A stretch of 44,329 nucleotides of DNA from an uncultured Oscillospiraceae bacterium (GCA_949948775.1 CATLHC010000015.1:1-44329), one strand, 5' to 3'. Shown: positions 24,856-32,924, counted from the stretch's first letter. Translations and numbers: made by a program. The notes: generated by a model from the letters alone, not told the origin.

Positions 24856-25001
24856 GGCGAAGCCTCCTCTAAATTAAAAAATGTGGATAGTGGCTGTGTC
24901 CAAAAATGACGGTGCTTTATTTGCGGGCAGCAGTATGGATGCAGGATCATACTTGGAATCGAGCGGGAGTGATTTACCGTGATTGGATTTGGTGTATTTG
25001 T

Positions 25002-25030
25002 ATATTACACTTAAGAACGATTAAAGTCAA
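25002..25030 (-). promoter_or_regulatory. Sigma-A promoter of the kinase/PTS operon
   Basis: On the minus strand: TTGACT, a 17-bp spacer and TAATAT. It predicts a leader of about 140 bases before ATG 24855. Confidence 0.65.
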
Positions 25031-25091
25031 TTATTTCTGAAAAAAATCAATCACAAAAAGAGGGGACGAATTTTAGTGATGCTGCACAAAA

Positions 25092-25119
25092 GAACAAAAA
25101 CGATCAAATTCGAACAAAA
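25092..25119 (-). promoter_or_regulatory. Candidate DeoR-type operator repeats
   Basis: GAACAAAA occurs at 25092-25099 and again at 25112-25119, exactly 20 bp apart, each followed by an AC(G) stretch. The reverse complement TTTTGTTC resembles TTCG/TTTG-rich boxes bound by DeoR-family regulators. They lie 60-90 bp upstream of the kinase promoter. No binding evidence exists; simple AT-rich repetition is possible. Confidence 0.3.
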
Positions 25120-25335
25120 CGGAAACGTATGGGCTTTCAATGGGCTTGTCACCGAAACCCGGAGGAAGAAGAGCAGCGGGTTCACAGATCAGCAACACTG
25201 GCCGAACCAGTCAACGGCAGGGCAGGGATGACGGCGCGGCGCTGAACACCCGGCTGCGGGCGCTGGCTGGCACCGCGCTGGAGGCGACTCAATACACGGG
25301 CAGGCGCATCTGAGGGTGTGGCCGGTTGACTGCAA
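25120..25335. other. Intergenic stretch without a supported gene
   Basis: Between the kinase promoter region and the Hsp20 terminator (gap 24856-25388, 533 bp) this part is GC-rich. An open frame on the plus strand ends at 25313 (reading NTRLRALAGTALEATQYTG near its end). It has no start, ribosome site or recognisable family, so it may be a gene relic. Confidence 0.3.
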
Positions 25336-25376
25336 AAAGCCCCCGACGGTGTCCAACACCGTCGGGGGCTTTCCTG
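25336..25376. terminator. Terminator downstream of the Hsp20 gene
   Basis: A perfect 17-bp stem (25336-25352 with 25356-25372, loop CCA), with TTTTTGC following on the minus strand. It lies 13 bp after the Hsp20 stop. Confidence 0.88.
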
Positions 25377-25388
25377 GGAACGCGGCCG

Positions 25389-25841
25389 TTATTCGATGGC
25401 AATGAAATTATTCTGGGGCAGCTCTTTTTTCTCTGCCTTGGGCATGGTCAGCTTCAGGATGCCGTCCTCAAACTTGGCGGAGATGTCCTCCTGCCGCAGA
25501 TCGCCCACATAGAAGCTGCGGCTGCAGGCGCCCACATACCGCTCACGGCGGATATAGCGGCCCTGCTGGTCCTGCTCGTCCTTGTCCAGCCCCTTCGCGG
25601 CGCTGATGGTCAGATTGCCGTCCTTCAGCTCCACCTGAATCTCGTCCTTTTTGAAGCCGGGCAGATCGACGTCCACCTCATAGCTGTCGCCCACCTCGCG
25701 GACGTCCGTCTTCATGATGTTCCGGGCGTGCTTGCCGTACAGCTGCTCCCGGCCATCGTGGAGCGCGGGCATGCGCATCAGATCGAACGGGTCGGAAAAG
25801 AACTCATCAAACAGATTTTCACCAAAAATACTGGGTAACAT
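25389..25841 (-). CDS. Small heat-shock protein, Hsp20 family
   Basis: A 150-residue ATP-independent chaperone that holds unfolding proteins. A short N-terminal region begins MLPSIFGENLFDEFF. The alpha-crystallin domain (about residues 38-140) contains MKTDVREVGDSYEVDVDLPG, FKKDEIQVELKDGNLTI, the flexible loop, and the terminal AKFEDGILKLTMPK with the G-I-L box. A C-terminal NNFIAIE tail gives the I-x-I anchoring motif. ATG 25841 has GGAGG 6 bases upstream. The promoter overlaps a CIRCE operator, so HrcA control is expected. Confidence 0.95.
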   Translation of the reverse strand: MLPSIFGENLFDEFFSDPFDLMRMPALHDGREQLYGKHARNIMKTDVREVGDSYEVDVDLPGFKKDEIQVELKDGNLTISAAKGLDKDEQDQQGRYIRRERYVGACSRSFYVGDLRQEDISAKFEDGILKLTMPKAEKKELPQNNFIAIE

Positions 25842-25909
25842 ATCGATTCCTCCAATCAAATTGTGGCAGGAGCGGCTGCCTTACGGCCCCTCCTCTGTCG
25901 TATGGCTGT

Positions 25910-25938
25910 ATCATACTCCACAGAATTAGCACTGTCAA
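25910..25938 (-). promoter_or_regulatory. Sigma-A promoter of the Hsp20 gene
   Basis: On the minus strand: consensus TTGACA, a 17-bp spacer and TATGAT. The -35 box lies inside the CIRCE element, so bound repressor should block polymerase. Confidence 0.85.
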
Positions 25939-25952
25939 TAGGAGAGTGCTAA
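25926..25952. promoter_or_regulatory. CIRCE operator (HrcA binding site)
   Basis: TTAGCACTG, a 9-bp spacer, then GAGTGCTAA: the CIRCE inverted repeat with a single mismatch (G for C) in one arm. HrcA, encoded elsewhere, represses through this site and releases after heat or protein-folding stress. Confidence 0.9.
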
Positions 25953-26003
25953 CGTTTACAAAGGAAGTCATATTTGTTCACAAAATATGCGATTTCTCAG
26001 ACA

Positions 26004-26047
26004 ATAAATGCCTTGGCGAGTTGAGAAAAGCCCGCCAAGGCATTTAT
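26004..26047. terminator. Terminator after the broken MATE gene
   Basis: A perfect 15-bp stem (26004-26018 with 26033-26047) directly after the MATE stop codon on the minus strand. Confidence 0.75.
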
Positions 26048-26050
26048 ACG

Positions 26051-26907
26051 CTATGATCTGCTCTCGGCGGATGGTGCTCCGCCGTACATTGCGGCAGGGA
26101 ACCGCCGCGATGGGCGGCAGCATAGCACTGCGGCCAGCATCAGCAAGGCCGTCACCGCAAGGCTGATGGGAAACACCGCCATGATGGTCTTAAAAGTCGG
26201 GCTTTTCGGAAATACCCAGTAGATCCAGCTCAGCCGTTCCCTAGGCTCCACGTGGACGATCTTCTCCGTGCGGCGCAGGCAGCGGTATAGGATGGCGGCG
26301 CTGACGGCGTTGGACAGAACTGTGGCGGCGGCCACGCCCTCCACCGTCATATGGAGGACCACCACAAAAAACAGATTCAGCGCCACGTTTAGGATACCGG
26401 AGGCCGACAGCGCGATCAAAGGGATTCGCGTCTCACCGGCGCTGCGGAAGATCGCCGCCTCGAATTATAGAGGAGGATGACCGGCAGCCCCGCGAAATAG
26501 ATGCGCAGGTACAAAAGCGCCAGCGGAAGGACGTCGTCCGGCGTGTGGAGCGCCTCCGGCAGCGGCGCGGCGGTCAGCTCACCGAGGATGGCGGCAAACA
26601 CGCCGCCCAGCAGGGACATGACGATGGCGGTGTGGACGGCCCTGCTCACGGCTCTGCCGTCATGTTGTCCGATGGCGTAGGCAATCGTCACATTCGCGCC
26701 CAGAGAGATTCCAACAAATAAATTGACAACCAAGCCGATCAGCGAACTGTTCGCGCTGACCGCAGCCACCGCCGCCGTGCGCATATCGCCGGTGAAGTTG
26801 CCGACCACAGCCATATCCGCCGCGTTGAACAGCTGGCCCAGGATGGCCGTCGCCGCCAGTGGCAGGGCAAACCGCGGAATCTTACTCCAAGTCGGCCCGT
26901 TCAGCAT
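26051..26907 (-). pseudogene. MATE-family exporter, frameshifted and internally deleted
   Basis: From ATG 26907 the product reads MLNGPTWSKIPRFALPLAA, GQLFNAADMAVVGNF and further MATE helices up to PVILLYN. Near 26462, TATAATTCGAGG stands where TATAATTTCGAGG is expected (one T lost). The normal continuation EAAIFRSAGETRIPLIALS appears only in the next frame. That frame proceeds to RRTEKIVHVEPRERLS and then jumps in frame to WIYWVFPKSPTFKTIMAVFPIS, the last helix pair of MATE proteins. About 150-180 residues in between are missing. The remains total about 285 codons against roughly 450 in the family. A second, intact MATE gene lies 870 bp upstream on the same strand. Confidence 0.85.
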
Positions 26908-27060
26908 ATCGAGCTGCCTCTTTGCCGCTGCTGCTTCCAATCTGCACCGCTTCTTTCTGATATTGCTTGTGACGCACAGTATAGCACTCTTGTCAAAAAA
27001 TGCAAGCATGGCGGCGGGCGTATCCTCCGCTCATGCCGCTGGTATTAGGTGGTCAGACGT

Positions 27061-27729
27061 CTATTTTGCGGCCGGCTGAAAATAGGGGGAGTCCTCCGGC
27101 CGGAGCCGGGGGGCACCGGAGGGGAAAAACTGCACAAAGTCCATTTTACGCTCTTGGAACCAGATCTCGCTGTCCACCTCGGCGGTCACGCCCATACCGT
27201 TGGGGCACAGCAGGAACGCCGCCACAGGCTGCTCCGACACCAGGGCCGCCTGGAACAAAAGGGAGAACACCTCGCCGTGGGCCACGATAGCCACCTTCTC
27301 GTATCCGTTCCGCTGGGCGTCCGCCACCACGTGGGTCATCCCGGCCAGGGCGCGCAGCTGGGTCTCCATCAAGGTCTCGCCGCCAGGGAATCCGAAATCA
27401 GGCGCCTGGGTCAGCCATTTCCGGTAGATGGGCGCGTCCATGAAATCGGAGGTCGGCCGGCTTTCCATCTCGCCAAAGCGGAATTCCCAAAAGTTTTCCA
27501 CCAGCTCCGGCTCCATGCCGGGGTAGAGGATCGCGGCGGTTTCCCGGCATCGAATGGCGGGACTGGCGTAGAGATGGTCCACCTCCGGATAGAGATAACG
27601 CCGCTTCAGCTCCTTCAGCTCGCTGCGGCCGCGCTCGGACACCAGCGCATCGGTGGAACCGCAGAGCAGCCCCTTCTCATTGCTTGTGGTCAGCCCGTGG
27701 CGGACAAAATATACGGTAAATTTACTCAT
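27061..27729 (-). CDS. Histidine phosphatase (phosphoglycerate mutase-like)
   Basis: A 222-residue cytoplasmic phosphatase. The catalytic VYFVRHGLTTSNEKG motif is at residues 7-21 (phosphohistidine in RHG), followed by LYASPAIRCRETA (RCRET), the acid Glu in EFRFGEME and the second His in VAIVAHGEVFSLL. Members act on small phosphoesters such as sugar phosphates, alpha-ribazole phosphate or phosphoglycerate; substrate unknown. It starts 45 bp after the intact MATE gene on the same strand and probably shares its transcript. The C-terminal 15 residues are Pro-rich. Confidence 0.88.
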   Translation of the reverse strand: MSKFTVYFVRHGLTTSNEKGLLCGSTDALVSERGRSELKELKRRYLYPEVDHLYASPAIRCRETAAILYPGMEPELVENFWEFRFGEMESRPTSDFMDAPIYRKWLTQAPDFGFPGGETLMETQLRALAGMTHVVADAQRNGYEKVAIVAHGEVFSLLFQAALVSEQPVAAFLLCPNGMGVTAEVDSEIWFQERKMDFVQFFPSGAPRLRPEDSPYFQPAAK

Positions 27730-27774
27730 AAAATGATCCTCGCCTTTCGTCGCTCAATTTTCTGCCGCCGCTTG

Positions 27775-29142
27775 TCACGCGTTCTCCTGCCGGGTGATGT
27801 TGCGAAGCCAGATGTATTTTTTATAGTGCAGGTATACTGCGGGGATCTTGACAATCTCATCCATATTCACGATGCAGTATACCGCCAGGACCGGGAGCTT
27901 CAGCCCAAACGCGGCCAAAAAGCCCATAGGTACGGAAAAGCACCACATAGCCCCCAGGTTGCCCACCATGTCGAACCTGGAGTCCCCTCCGGCGCAGAAG
28001 ATACCATCCAGCACCACGTGGTTCACCGACTGGAAGGCCATGTTCACCCCGCAGAACAGCAGCATCCCCTGGAGGTAGTGGGAGGCTGTCTCCCCATAGC
28101 CCACCAGGCGGACGATCAGGGGAGACAGGAGCATGAGCGTACCGCCGGACAGGCATCCGATGAGGATGGCCAGGCGGGTGAGCCGCCCCCCGTATTCCCG
28201 AGCCTTTTCCAGCTCTCCGGCCCCCAGCAGGTTGCCGATCAGGATGCCCGCGCCGCCGCCCACCCCCCGGATCAGGCAAGAGAGCAGACTCTTGGCGATG
28301 CTGACAATGGAGTTGGCGGCCACCGCATCGGTGCCCATGTGCCCCATGACGACGGAGTAGAGGGTGAAGGCGATGCCCCACACCATGGCGGCGGCCAGGA
28401 CGGGTCTGGTGTACTTCCAGAAGTCTCCCGTCAGAACCCGCTCCCTCTGGAGGAGCCGATCCCACCGCACCAGCACCACGCCTCTGCGGCGGGTGGCCCA
28501 GGCGCTCCAAACCAGCTCTACCCCGCGGGCGATGGCGGTGGCGCAGGCCGCGCCCCGCACCCCCAGGGCGGGGAAGCCCAGCAGGCCGAAAATGAGCACG
28601 GCGTTGAGAACAATGTTCAACACCACGGCGGAGGAACTGATCCGGGAACTGACCGCCGCCGCGCCGGTGTTCTTCAGCACAATGAGGTAGATCTGGGAGA
28701 TGGCGCACAGCAGGTAGGAGGGGGACACCACCTGCAGGTAGGCCGCGCCCAGCTCGATGAGAGGGAGCTCGTCGGTGAAAATGAGCATAAGCAGCCGAGG
28801 AGCGAAAAAGGCGCACAGGGAGAAGAGCGCGCCGCAAATCAGGTTGGCCCGGAGCGCCACAGGGATCACCCGCTCAATGGAAGCTGGGTCCCCTTTGCCC
28901 CAATATTGGGCGGCAATGATCCCGGTTCCGGCGGCAATTCCCGTGACAAAGAGGTTGAGTACAAACTGCACCTGCCCCGCCAGGGACACGGCGGACAGGG
29001 ATTCCTGGTTTACGATGCCCAGCATGGCGGCGTCGGTGGCGCTGACCAGGGCCAGCATGAAAGACTGGACCATAATGGGGAAGACCAGGGCGGTAAGCTG
29101 GCGGTAGAATGGGTCCCGTTTTTGGACGGAAAGTGATTTCAT
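27775..29142 (-). CDS. MATE-family multidrug/metabolite exporter
   Basis: A 455-residue inner-membrane antiporter with twelve predicted helices in two similar halves: ALVFPIMVQSFMLALVSATD with Asp in the first, then GAGILIGNLLGAGELEKAREYGG and CGVNMAFQSVNHVVLDGIFCAGGDS in the second. Family length is normal and no break was seen. ATG 29142 (MKSLSVQKRD) is chosen because GAGAGGG precedes it. The longer frame would start only about 9 bases after the predicted transcription start at 29190. Na+ or H+ driven export of drugs or metabolites is expected. Confidence 0.88.
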   Translation of the reverse strand: MKSLSVQKRDPFYRQLTALVFPIMVQSFMLALVSATDAAMLGIVNQESLSAVSLAGQVQFVLNLFVTGIAAGTGIIAAQYWGKGDPASIERVIPVALRANLICGALFSLCAFFAPRLLMLIFTDELPLIELGAAYLQVVSPSYLLCAISQIYLIVLKNTGAAAVSSRISSSAVVLNIVLNAVLIFGLLGFPALGVRGAACATAIARGVELVWSAWATRRRGVVLVRWDRLLQRERVLTGDFWKYTRPVLAAAMVWGIAFTLYSVVMGHMGTDAVAANSIVSIAKSLLSCLIRGVGGGAGILIGNLLGAGELEKAREYGGRLTRLAILIGCLSGGTLMLLSPLIVRLVGYGETASHYLQGMLLFCGVNMAFQSVNHVVLDGIFCAGGDSRFDMVGNLGAMWCFSVPMGFLAAFGLKLPVLAVYCIVNMDEIVKIPAVYLHYKKYIWLRNITRQENA

Positions 29143-29196
29143 AAATTGATAATCCCTCTCTGCGGCTATTTCTTTTGACATACGGCAATTGTCGCT

Positions 29197-29224
29197 ATTA
29201 TAGCACATCATTTCCAGAAAGCAA
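29197..29224 (-). promoter_or_regulatory. Sigma-A promoter of the intact MATE gene
   Basis: On the minus strand: TTGCTT, a 16-bp spacer and consensus TATAAT, about 50 bp upstream of ATG 29142. Confidence 0.7.
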
Positions 29225-29353
29225 ATCGAAGTATTCTATTTTTTGCTCCGACTGAACGGAATGAAAAAGCCGCCTGTGGTTTGTCTGAAAATCGGTTGGC
29301 CATGAGCGCGGAACCGGAGGGCCGGCTGAGGCAGGAGAGGGATGACGAAAAGG

Positions 29354-29378
29354 GCGGGCGGGGATGATCCCCGCCCGC
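29354..29378 (-). terminator. Terminator of the lacI/Gfo-Idh transcript
   Basis: A 12-bp GC-rich stem (29354-29365 with 29367-29378) followed on the minus strand by CCTTTTCG. The rest of the gap 29225-29486 shows no supported gene. Confidence 0.65.
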
Positions 29379-29486
29379 GCCGCTGTTGATCTTCTAATGA
29401 ATTGGTAGCCTCTGCGAATATTGAAAAAATCTATGAGCGCTTGAAAGACGATGGCGCTCTCGCTTTGCCCTTTCCCATACGGCGCC

Positions 29487-30635
29487 TCAGCGGCGGTCAG
29501 GGACGACCTCCAGCCAGCGCTGCTCCTGTGCGGAGCGCGCAATTGCCTCACAGACCTCCATCTCCCGGCGTCCGTCCTGGAAGGTGGCAAAGGCGCCTGC
29601 CTCGCCGGTTTGAATCGCCCGGTAAAACGCGCCGAAACTTTGGACGAACGCGTCCGGAAAGCCCTCCACATGGCCGCCGGGGTACCGGCACAGAGCGGCG
29701 GAGCCGGAGCAGAGCAGAGCGGGATCCTTCACGATGGTGTGGTTGTAGGCGGTGCGCTCCCCCATCCAGAGCTCGTTGAGGGACTCGCTGTCCCAGTGCA
29801 GCGCCCGCTGGGAGCCGGCCACCGAGAGAATCATCTGGTTTTTGCGCCCCGCGTAGGCCTGGGAGACGATCATGCTGCCCTTTGCGCCGCTGCTCATCTG
29901 GAACAAGACCTGAGCGTAGTCCTCCGTATCTACGGGGAACTCCTCATACTGCCCGGCCTGGACGCGCTTGTTCTCAAACGAAGCGACCTGTTGGACGGGG
30001 CGTTTCCTCGTCTGGTGGAAGGTGGCGAAGTCGGCCAGCACACGGGTGATCCGCTGGCCGGTGACGAATTCCACCGCGTCGATCCAATGGGAGCCGATGT
30101 CCGCCACGGCGCGGGTGGATCCGGTGCAGGCGCGCTCTAGCCGCCAGCTATAGTCGGTGTCCAGCAGGAGCCAGTCTTGGAAGTAGCCGCCATGGACGGA
30201 GAAAATTCTCCCCAGGTCTCCGCGCTGAATGAGTTCCTTCATCTCGCGCACCATGGGATAGAAGCGGCAGTGGAGGTTTACGCCGTGGACAAGCCCGGAG
30301 GCTTCCGCCAGCCGGACCAGCTCATCGGCCTCCTCCTGGGTGTAGGACAGGGGCTTTTCGCACAGAACGTGGATGCCGTGCTCCAGGGCATATTTGGCGA
30401 TGGGAAAGTGGGTGACGTTCGGGGTGCAGATATGGACCGCGTCAGGCCGCTCTTGATCCAACATCTCTTCATAGCTGGCATAGGCCTTGGGAACGTGCAG
30501 CTGCTGGGCCAGCGCCGCGCTGTTTCTGCTGTCGCACAGCGCCGTGACGTCTACATAGCCCAATCTGCGCAGCGCTTCGATGTGGGCCGCGCCGATGAAG
30601 CCTACGCCGACGACGCAGGTTCGGATTTGACTCAT
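29487..30635 (-). CDS. Gfo/Idh/MocA-family NAD(P)-dependent oxidoreductase
   Basis: A 382-residue sugar/polyol dehydrogenase-like enzyme. The N-terminal Rossmann motif is TCVVGVGFIGAAHIEAL; PDAVHICTPNVTHFPIA and the catalytic-Lys motif HVLCEKPLSYTQEEADEL follow. The C-terminal alpha/beta domain contains HCRFYPMV, GGYFQDWLLL, DIGSHWIDAVEFVTG (substrate-side Asp/His pair D-x-x-x-H-W) and SQAYAGRKNQM. Such enzymes oxidise or reduce a ring hydroxyl of sugars, inositols or glycosides, often giving 3-keto sugars. ATG 30635 has AAAGGAG 8 bases upstream; the ATG at 30641 is too close. It follows lacI by 53 bp on the same strand and is thus under the repressor's own promoter. Confidence 0.9.
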   Translation of the reverse strand: MSQIRTCVVGVGFIGAAHIEALRRLGYVDVTALCDSRNSAALAQQLHVPKAYASYEEMLDQERPDAVHICTPNVTHFPIAKYALEHGIHVLCEKPLSYTQEEADELVRLAEASGLVHGVNLHCRFYPMVREMKELIQRGDLGRIFSVHGGYFQDWLLLDTDYSWRLERACTGSTRAVADIGSHWIDAVEFVTGQRITRVLADFATFHQTRKRPVQQVASFENKRVQAGQYEEFPVDTEDYAQVLFQMSSGAKGSMIVSQAYAGRKNQMILSVAGSQRALHWDSESLNELWMGERTAYNHTIVKDPALLCSGSAALCRYPGGHVEGFPDAFVQSFGAFYRAIQTGEAGAFATFQDGRREMEVCEAIARSAQEQRWLEVVPDRR

Positions 30636-30688
30636 TTGCATAACTCCTTTTCTGGGGGCGCCGCGCGGACACGCGCAGGCGCACGGGT

Positions 30689-31687
30689 TTATCCTCCCAG
30701 GCAGGGATGGGAGGAGCCGCGTATGACAAGCTCGTGGGGAAGGATCAGCCGCCTGTTGGGGGCGTGGATGTCCTGGATTTTTTCCAGCAGCAGCTGTACG
30801 CTCTGCTGCCCCAGCTCATATTTTGGCTGGTTGACCGTGGAAATGCCGTTGAAAAAATATTCGCTCTCCTGCACGTTGTCGAAGCCCATCACCGACACCT
30901 GCTTGTCCAGCCCGTGGTCCATCAGATAACGCACCGCGCCGATGGCCATGGAGTCGGCCGAGCAGAAGATGGCCGAGGGGGGATCTTTGCGGGTCATCAG
31001 CTTTTTGGCCGCGCTGTATCCGCCCTTGAAATTGTAGTCCGCCCGGACGATTTGAGTGGGGTCATAGGTGAGCCCCGCCTGCTCTAAGGCCATGCGGTAA
31101 CCGTTTTCACGGTCGATGGAGAGGCTTCGGTAGTAGTAGCCGTTTACCATGCTGATCCGCCTGTGGCCCAGGGAGATCAGATGCTCGGTGGCCTCCTTGG
31201 CGGCGGCCACGTTGTCGATGGTGACGCAGGATAAATCGGCTCCCTCCACAATGTCGGACAGCAGCGAGACCGGATAGGACCCGGCCAAACGGTTCAAATC
31301 AAATTTGTCCAAAATAGTGTTGGTCAGCACCATGCCGTCCACCTGACAGGAGCGGAGCATGGAAATGTAGCTCTCCTCCACCTCCGCCTTTTTATTGGTG
31401 ACGCCCACCACAATTTGATACCCCGCGGCCATGGCCGCGTCTCCGGCGCCCCGCAAGACGTCGGAGAAAAATGTGTTGTCCAGTGTGGGCAGCAGCATCA
31501 AAATCTTCATGGACGCGGAGGAACGGAGGTTGCGGCCGATGAAATTCGGGTGGTAGTCGGTGGAGCGGATGACCTCCTCCACGCGGCGGCGGGTCTCCTC
31601 GGAGACCTTGGGGCTTTGATTGATGACGCGCGATACCGTGGCGACGGAGTATCCTGTCAACGCGGCGATGTCTTTGATTGATACCAT
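30689..31687 (-). CDS. LacI-family transcriptional repressor
   Basis: A 332-residue regulator. The DNA-binding head reads MVSIKDIAALTGYSVATVSRV and INQSPKVSEETRRRVEEVI, with the minor-groove hinge at about 45-60. The periplasmic-binding-like effector domain contains ILMLLPTLDNTFFSDVLRG, VDGMVLTNT, TIDNVAAAKEATEHLISLGH, AIFCSADSMAIGAVRYL and VMGFDNVQESEYFFNGIST. ATG 31687 has AGGTGA upstream. Palindromes of LacI type lie at its own start of transcription and in the leader of the divergent operon, so it probably represses both directions until a sugar-like inducer binds. Confidence 0.93.
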   Translation of the reverse strand: MVSIKDIAALTGYSVATVSRVINQSPKVSEETRRRVEEVIRSTDYHPNFIGRNLRSSASMKILMLLPTLDNTFFSDVLRGAGDAAMAAGYQIVVGVTNKKAEVEESYISMLRSCQVDGMVLTNTILDKFDLNRLAGSYPVSLLSDIVEGADLSCVTIDNVAAAKEATEHLISLGHRRISMVNGYYYRSLSIDRENGYRMALEQAGLTYDPTQIVRADYNFKGGYSAAKKLMTRKDPPSAIFCSADSMAIGAVRYLMDHGLDKQVSVMGFDNVQESEYFFNGISTVNQPKYELGQQSVQLLLEKIQDIHAPNRRLILPHELVIRGSSHPCLGG

Positions 31688-31712
31688 GTTATCACCTGTT
31701 CTGCAGCTTAGA

Positions 31713-31727
31713 TGTAAAACGTTTACA
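31713..31727. promoter_or_regulatory. LacI-type operator at the lacI promoter
   Basis: TGTAAA-ACG-TTTACA, overlapping the predicted transcription start of the leftward lacI transcript. It is one base longer at the centre than the second site at 31887. Confidence 0.75.
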
Positions 31728-31732
31728 CACGG

Positions 31733-31761
31733 ATTATACGCTTTGCGGCAGGAAAAAGCAA
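31733..31761 (-). promoter_or_regulatory. Sigma-A promoter of lacI and the Gfo/Idh gene
   Basis: On the minus strand: TTGCTT, a 17-bp spacer and consensus TATAAT. Confidence 0.75.
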
Positions 31762-31841
31762 TAAGATTCGCCAAAAAAATTTGAAATTTTGGTTGATCAT
31801 CCCAGCTGGGAAAAATTTCTGAGAATTTTTCGACAAAACTA

Positions 31842-31870
31842 TTGATTTTTTTCTCCAGGTATTGTATAAT
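31842..31870 (+). promoter_or_regulatory. Sigma-A promoter of the isomerase/ABC/Mo-enzyme operon
   Basis: TTGATT (31842-31847), a 17-bp spacer and consensus TATAAT (31865-31870). The start near 31877 is 10 bases before the LacI-type operator. Confidence 0.8.
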
Positions 31871-31886
31871 TTCGCTCAAGCAAGGA

Positions 31887-31900
31887 TGTAAACGTTTACA
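31887..31900. promoter_or_regulatory. LacI-type operator in the leader of the rightward operon
   Basis: A perfect 14-bp palindrome, TGTAAACGTTTACA, between the promoter and the AGGAGG ribosome site of the first gene. It is the classic CG-centred LacI-family half-site arrangement and a roadblock position for repression. The sequence is also close to catabolite-control (CcpA cre) sites, so CcpA input cannot be excluded. Confidence 0.82.
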
Positions 31901-31918
31901 ATTTAGGAGGTGCCAAAC

Positions 31919-32836
31919 ATGCTGCAACTTGGTCTCGTCAGCGCGATCCTGCCCGGCTACACCTTTCACCAGATCATCGACCTAGCCGCAGAAAAAGGGC
32001 TGTCCTGTGTGGAGATGATGTGCTGGCCCAGGGGAAAGGCGCTGCGCCGCTACGCGGGAGTGACCCACATTGATGTGAACGATCTGCCGGAGGGCGGGGA
32101 GGAGGCGCTGCTCGCCTACGCTGCGGGCAAGGGGGTATCGATCTCCGCCCTGGGCTATTATCCGAACCCGCTGGACAGAGATCTGGAAAAACGGGAACAC
32201 TATATCGCGCACATTTACCGCCTGATCGATACCGCCCAGAGGATGGGCATCAATCTGGTCAGCACGTTCATCGGCCGGGATCTGGGCAAAACGCCTGAGG
32301 AAAACATCGAGGAGATGGTGCGCGTGTGGACGCCCATCGTTCAATACGCCCACGAGAGGGGGGTGCGGATCGCCATTGAAAACTGCCCCATGTACTACAC
32401 CCGGGACGAGTGGCCTGGGGGGACCAATCTCGCCTGCTCACCCCACGTGTGGCGCACGATGTTTGAGCGGATTCCCTATGACAACCTGGGACTGAATTAT
32501 GATCCGTCCCACATGCTGCTCCAGGGCGCGGACTACATTCGGCCGATCTATGAGTTCAAGGACCGCATCTTCCACGCCCACATCAAGGACATCAAAATGT
32601 ATCCGGACAAGATTTACGAATACGGGATGTTCTGGTACCCCTCGCAGTTCCACTCCCCCAAAACGCCGGGCCTGGGCGACATCGACTGGGGCCGGTTCCT
32701 GTCCGCGCTGTACGACATCCGCTTCGAGGGCGGCGTGTGCATTGAGATCGAGGACAAGGCCTTTGAAAGCTGCGAGGCGGACATACTGCGCTCCATTGAC
32801 ATCGGCGTAACCCACATCCGCCAATTCTGTGTGTAA
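31919..32836 (+). CDS. Sugar phosphate isomerase/epimerase-like TIM-barrel protein
   Basis: A 305-residue xylose-isomerase-like TIM barrel (AP endonuclease family 2 fold). It starts MLQLGLVSAILPGYTFHQI. The metal-binding pattern is visible: the Glu in RIAIENCPM, Asp/His in GLNYDPSHMLL, the HAHIKDIKM His pair, and the final Glu in GVCIEIEDKAFE. Enzymes of this fold isomerise or epimerise keto sugars, cleave inosose-type rings or eliminate 3-keto glycosides; the reaction here is not known. ATG 31919 follows AGGAGG; a GTG at 31910 falls inside the ribosome site. It is the first gene of the LacI-regulated rightward operon and pairs naturally with the divergent Gfo/Idh enzyme. Confidence 0.88.
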   Translation: MLQLGLVSAILPGYTFHQIIDLAAEKGLSCVEMMCWPRGKALRRYAGVTHIDVNDLPEGGEEALLAYAAGKGVSISALGYYPNPLDRDLEKREHYIAHIYRLIDTAQRMGINLVSTFIGRDLGKTPEENIEEMVRVWTPIVQYAHERGVRIAIENCPMYYTRDEWPGGTNLACSPHVWRTMFERIPYDNLGLNYDPSHMLLQGADYIRPIYEFKDRIFHAHIKDIKMYPDKIYEYGMFWYPSQFHSPKTPGLGDIDWGRFLSALYDIRFEGGVCIEIEDKAFESCEADILRSIDIGVTHIRQFCV

Positions 32837-32924
32837 GCGAGGTCTCAGCCCCGCCGTGTTTTTCCGTCATGACCCATCAAGGCTTGGTAAGAATGATACC
32901 TATCGGACATTAAGGAGGAAAATG

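Noticed and set aside
27049-29136. A 695-codon open frame on the plus strand opposite the phosphatase and MATE genes
   Set aside because: It is antisense to two recognised genes, has low-complexity Gly/Gln/His composition, no ribosome site and no domain.
31240-31720. CRISPR-like repetition or att sites around the LacI operators
   Set aside because: Only two short palindromes occur, at promoter positions; there are no regularly spaced repeats.
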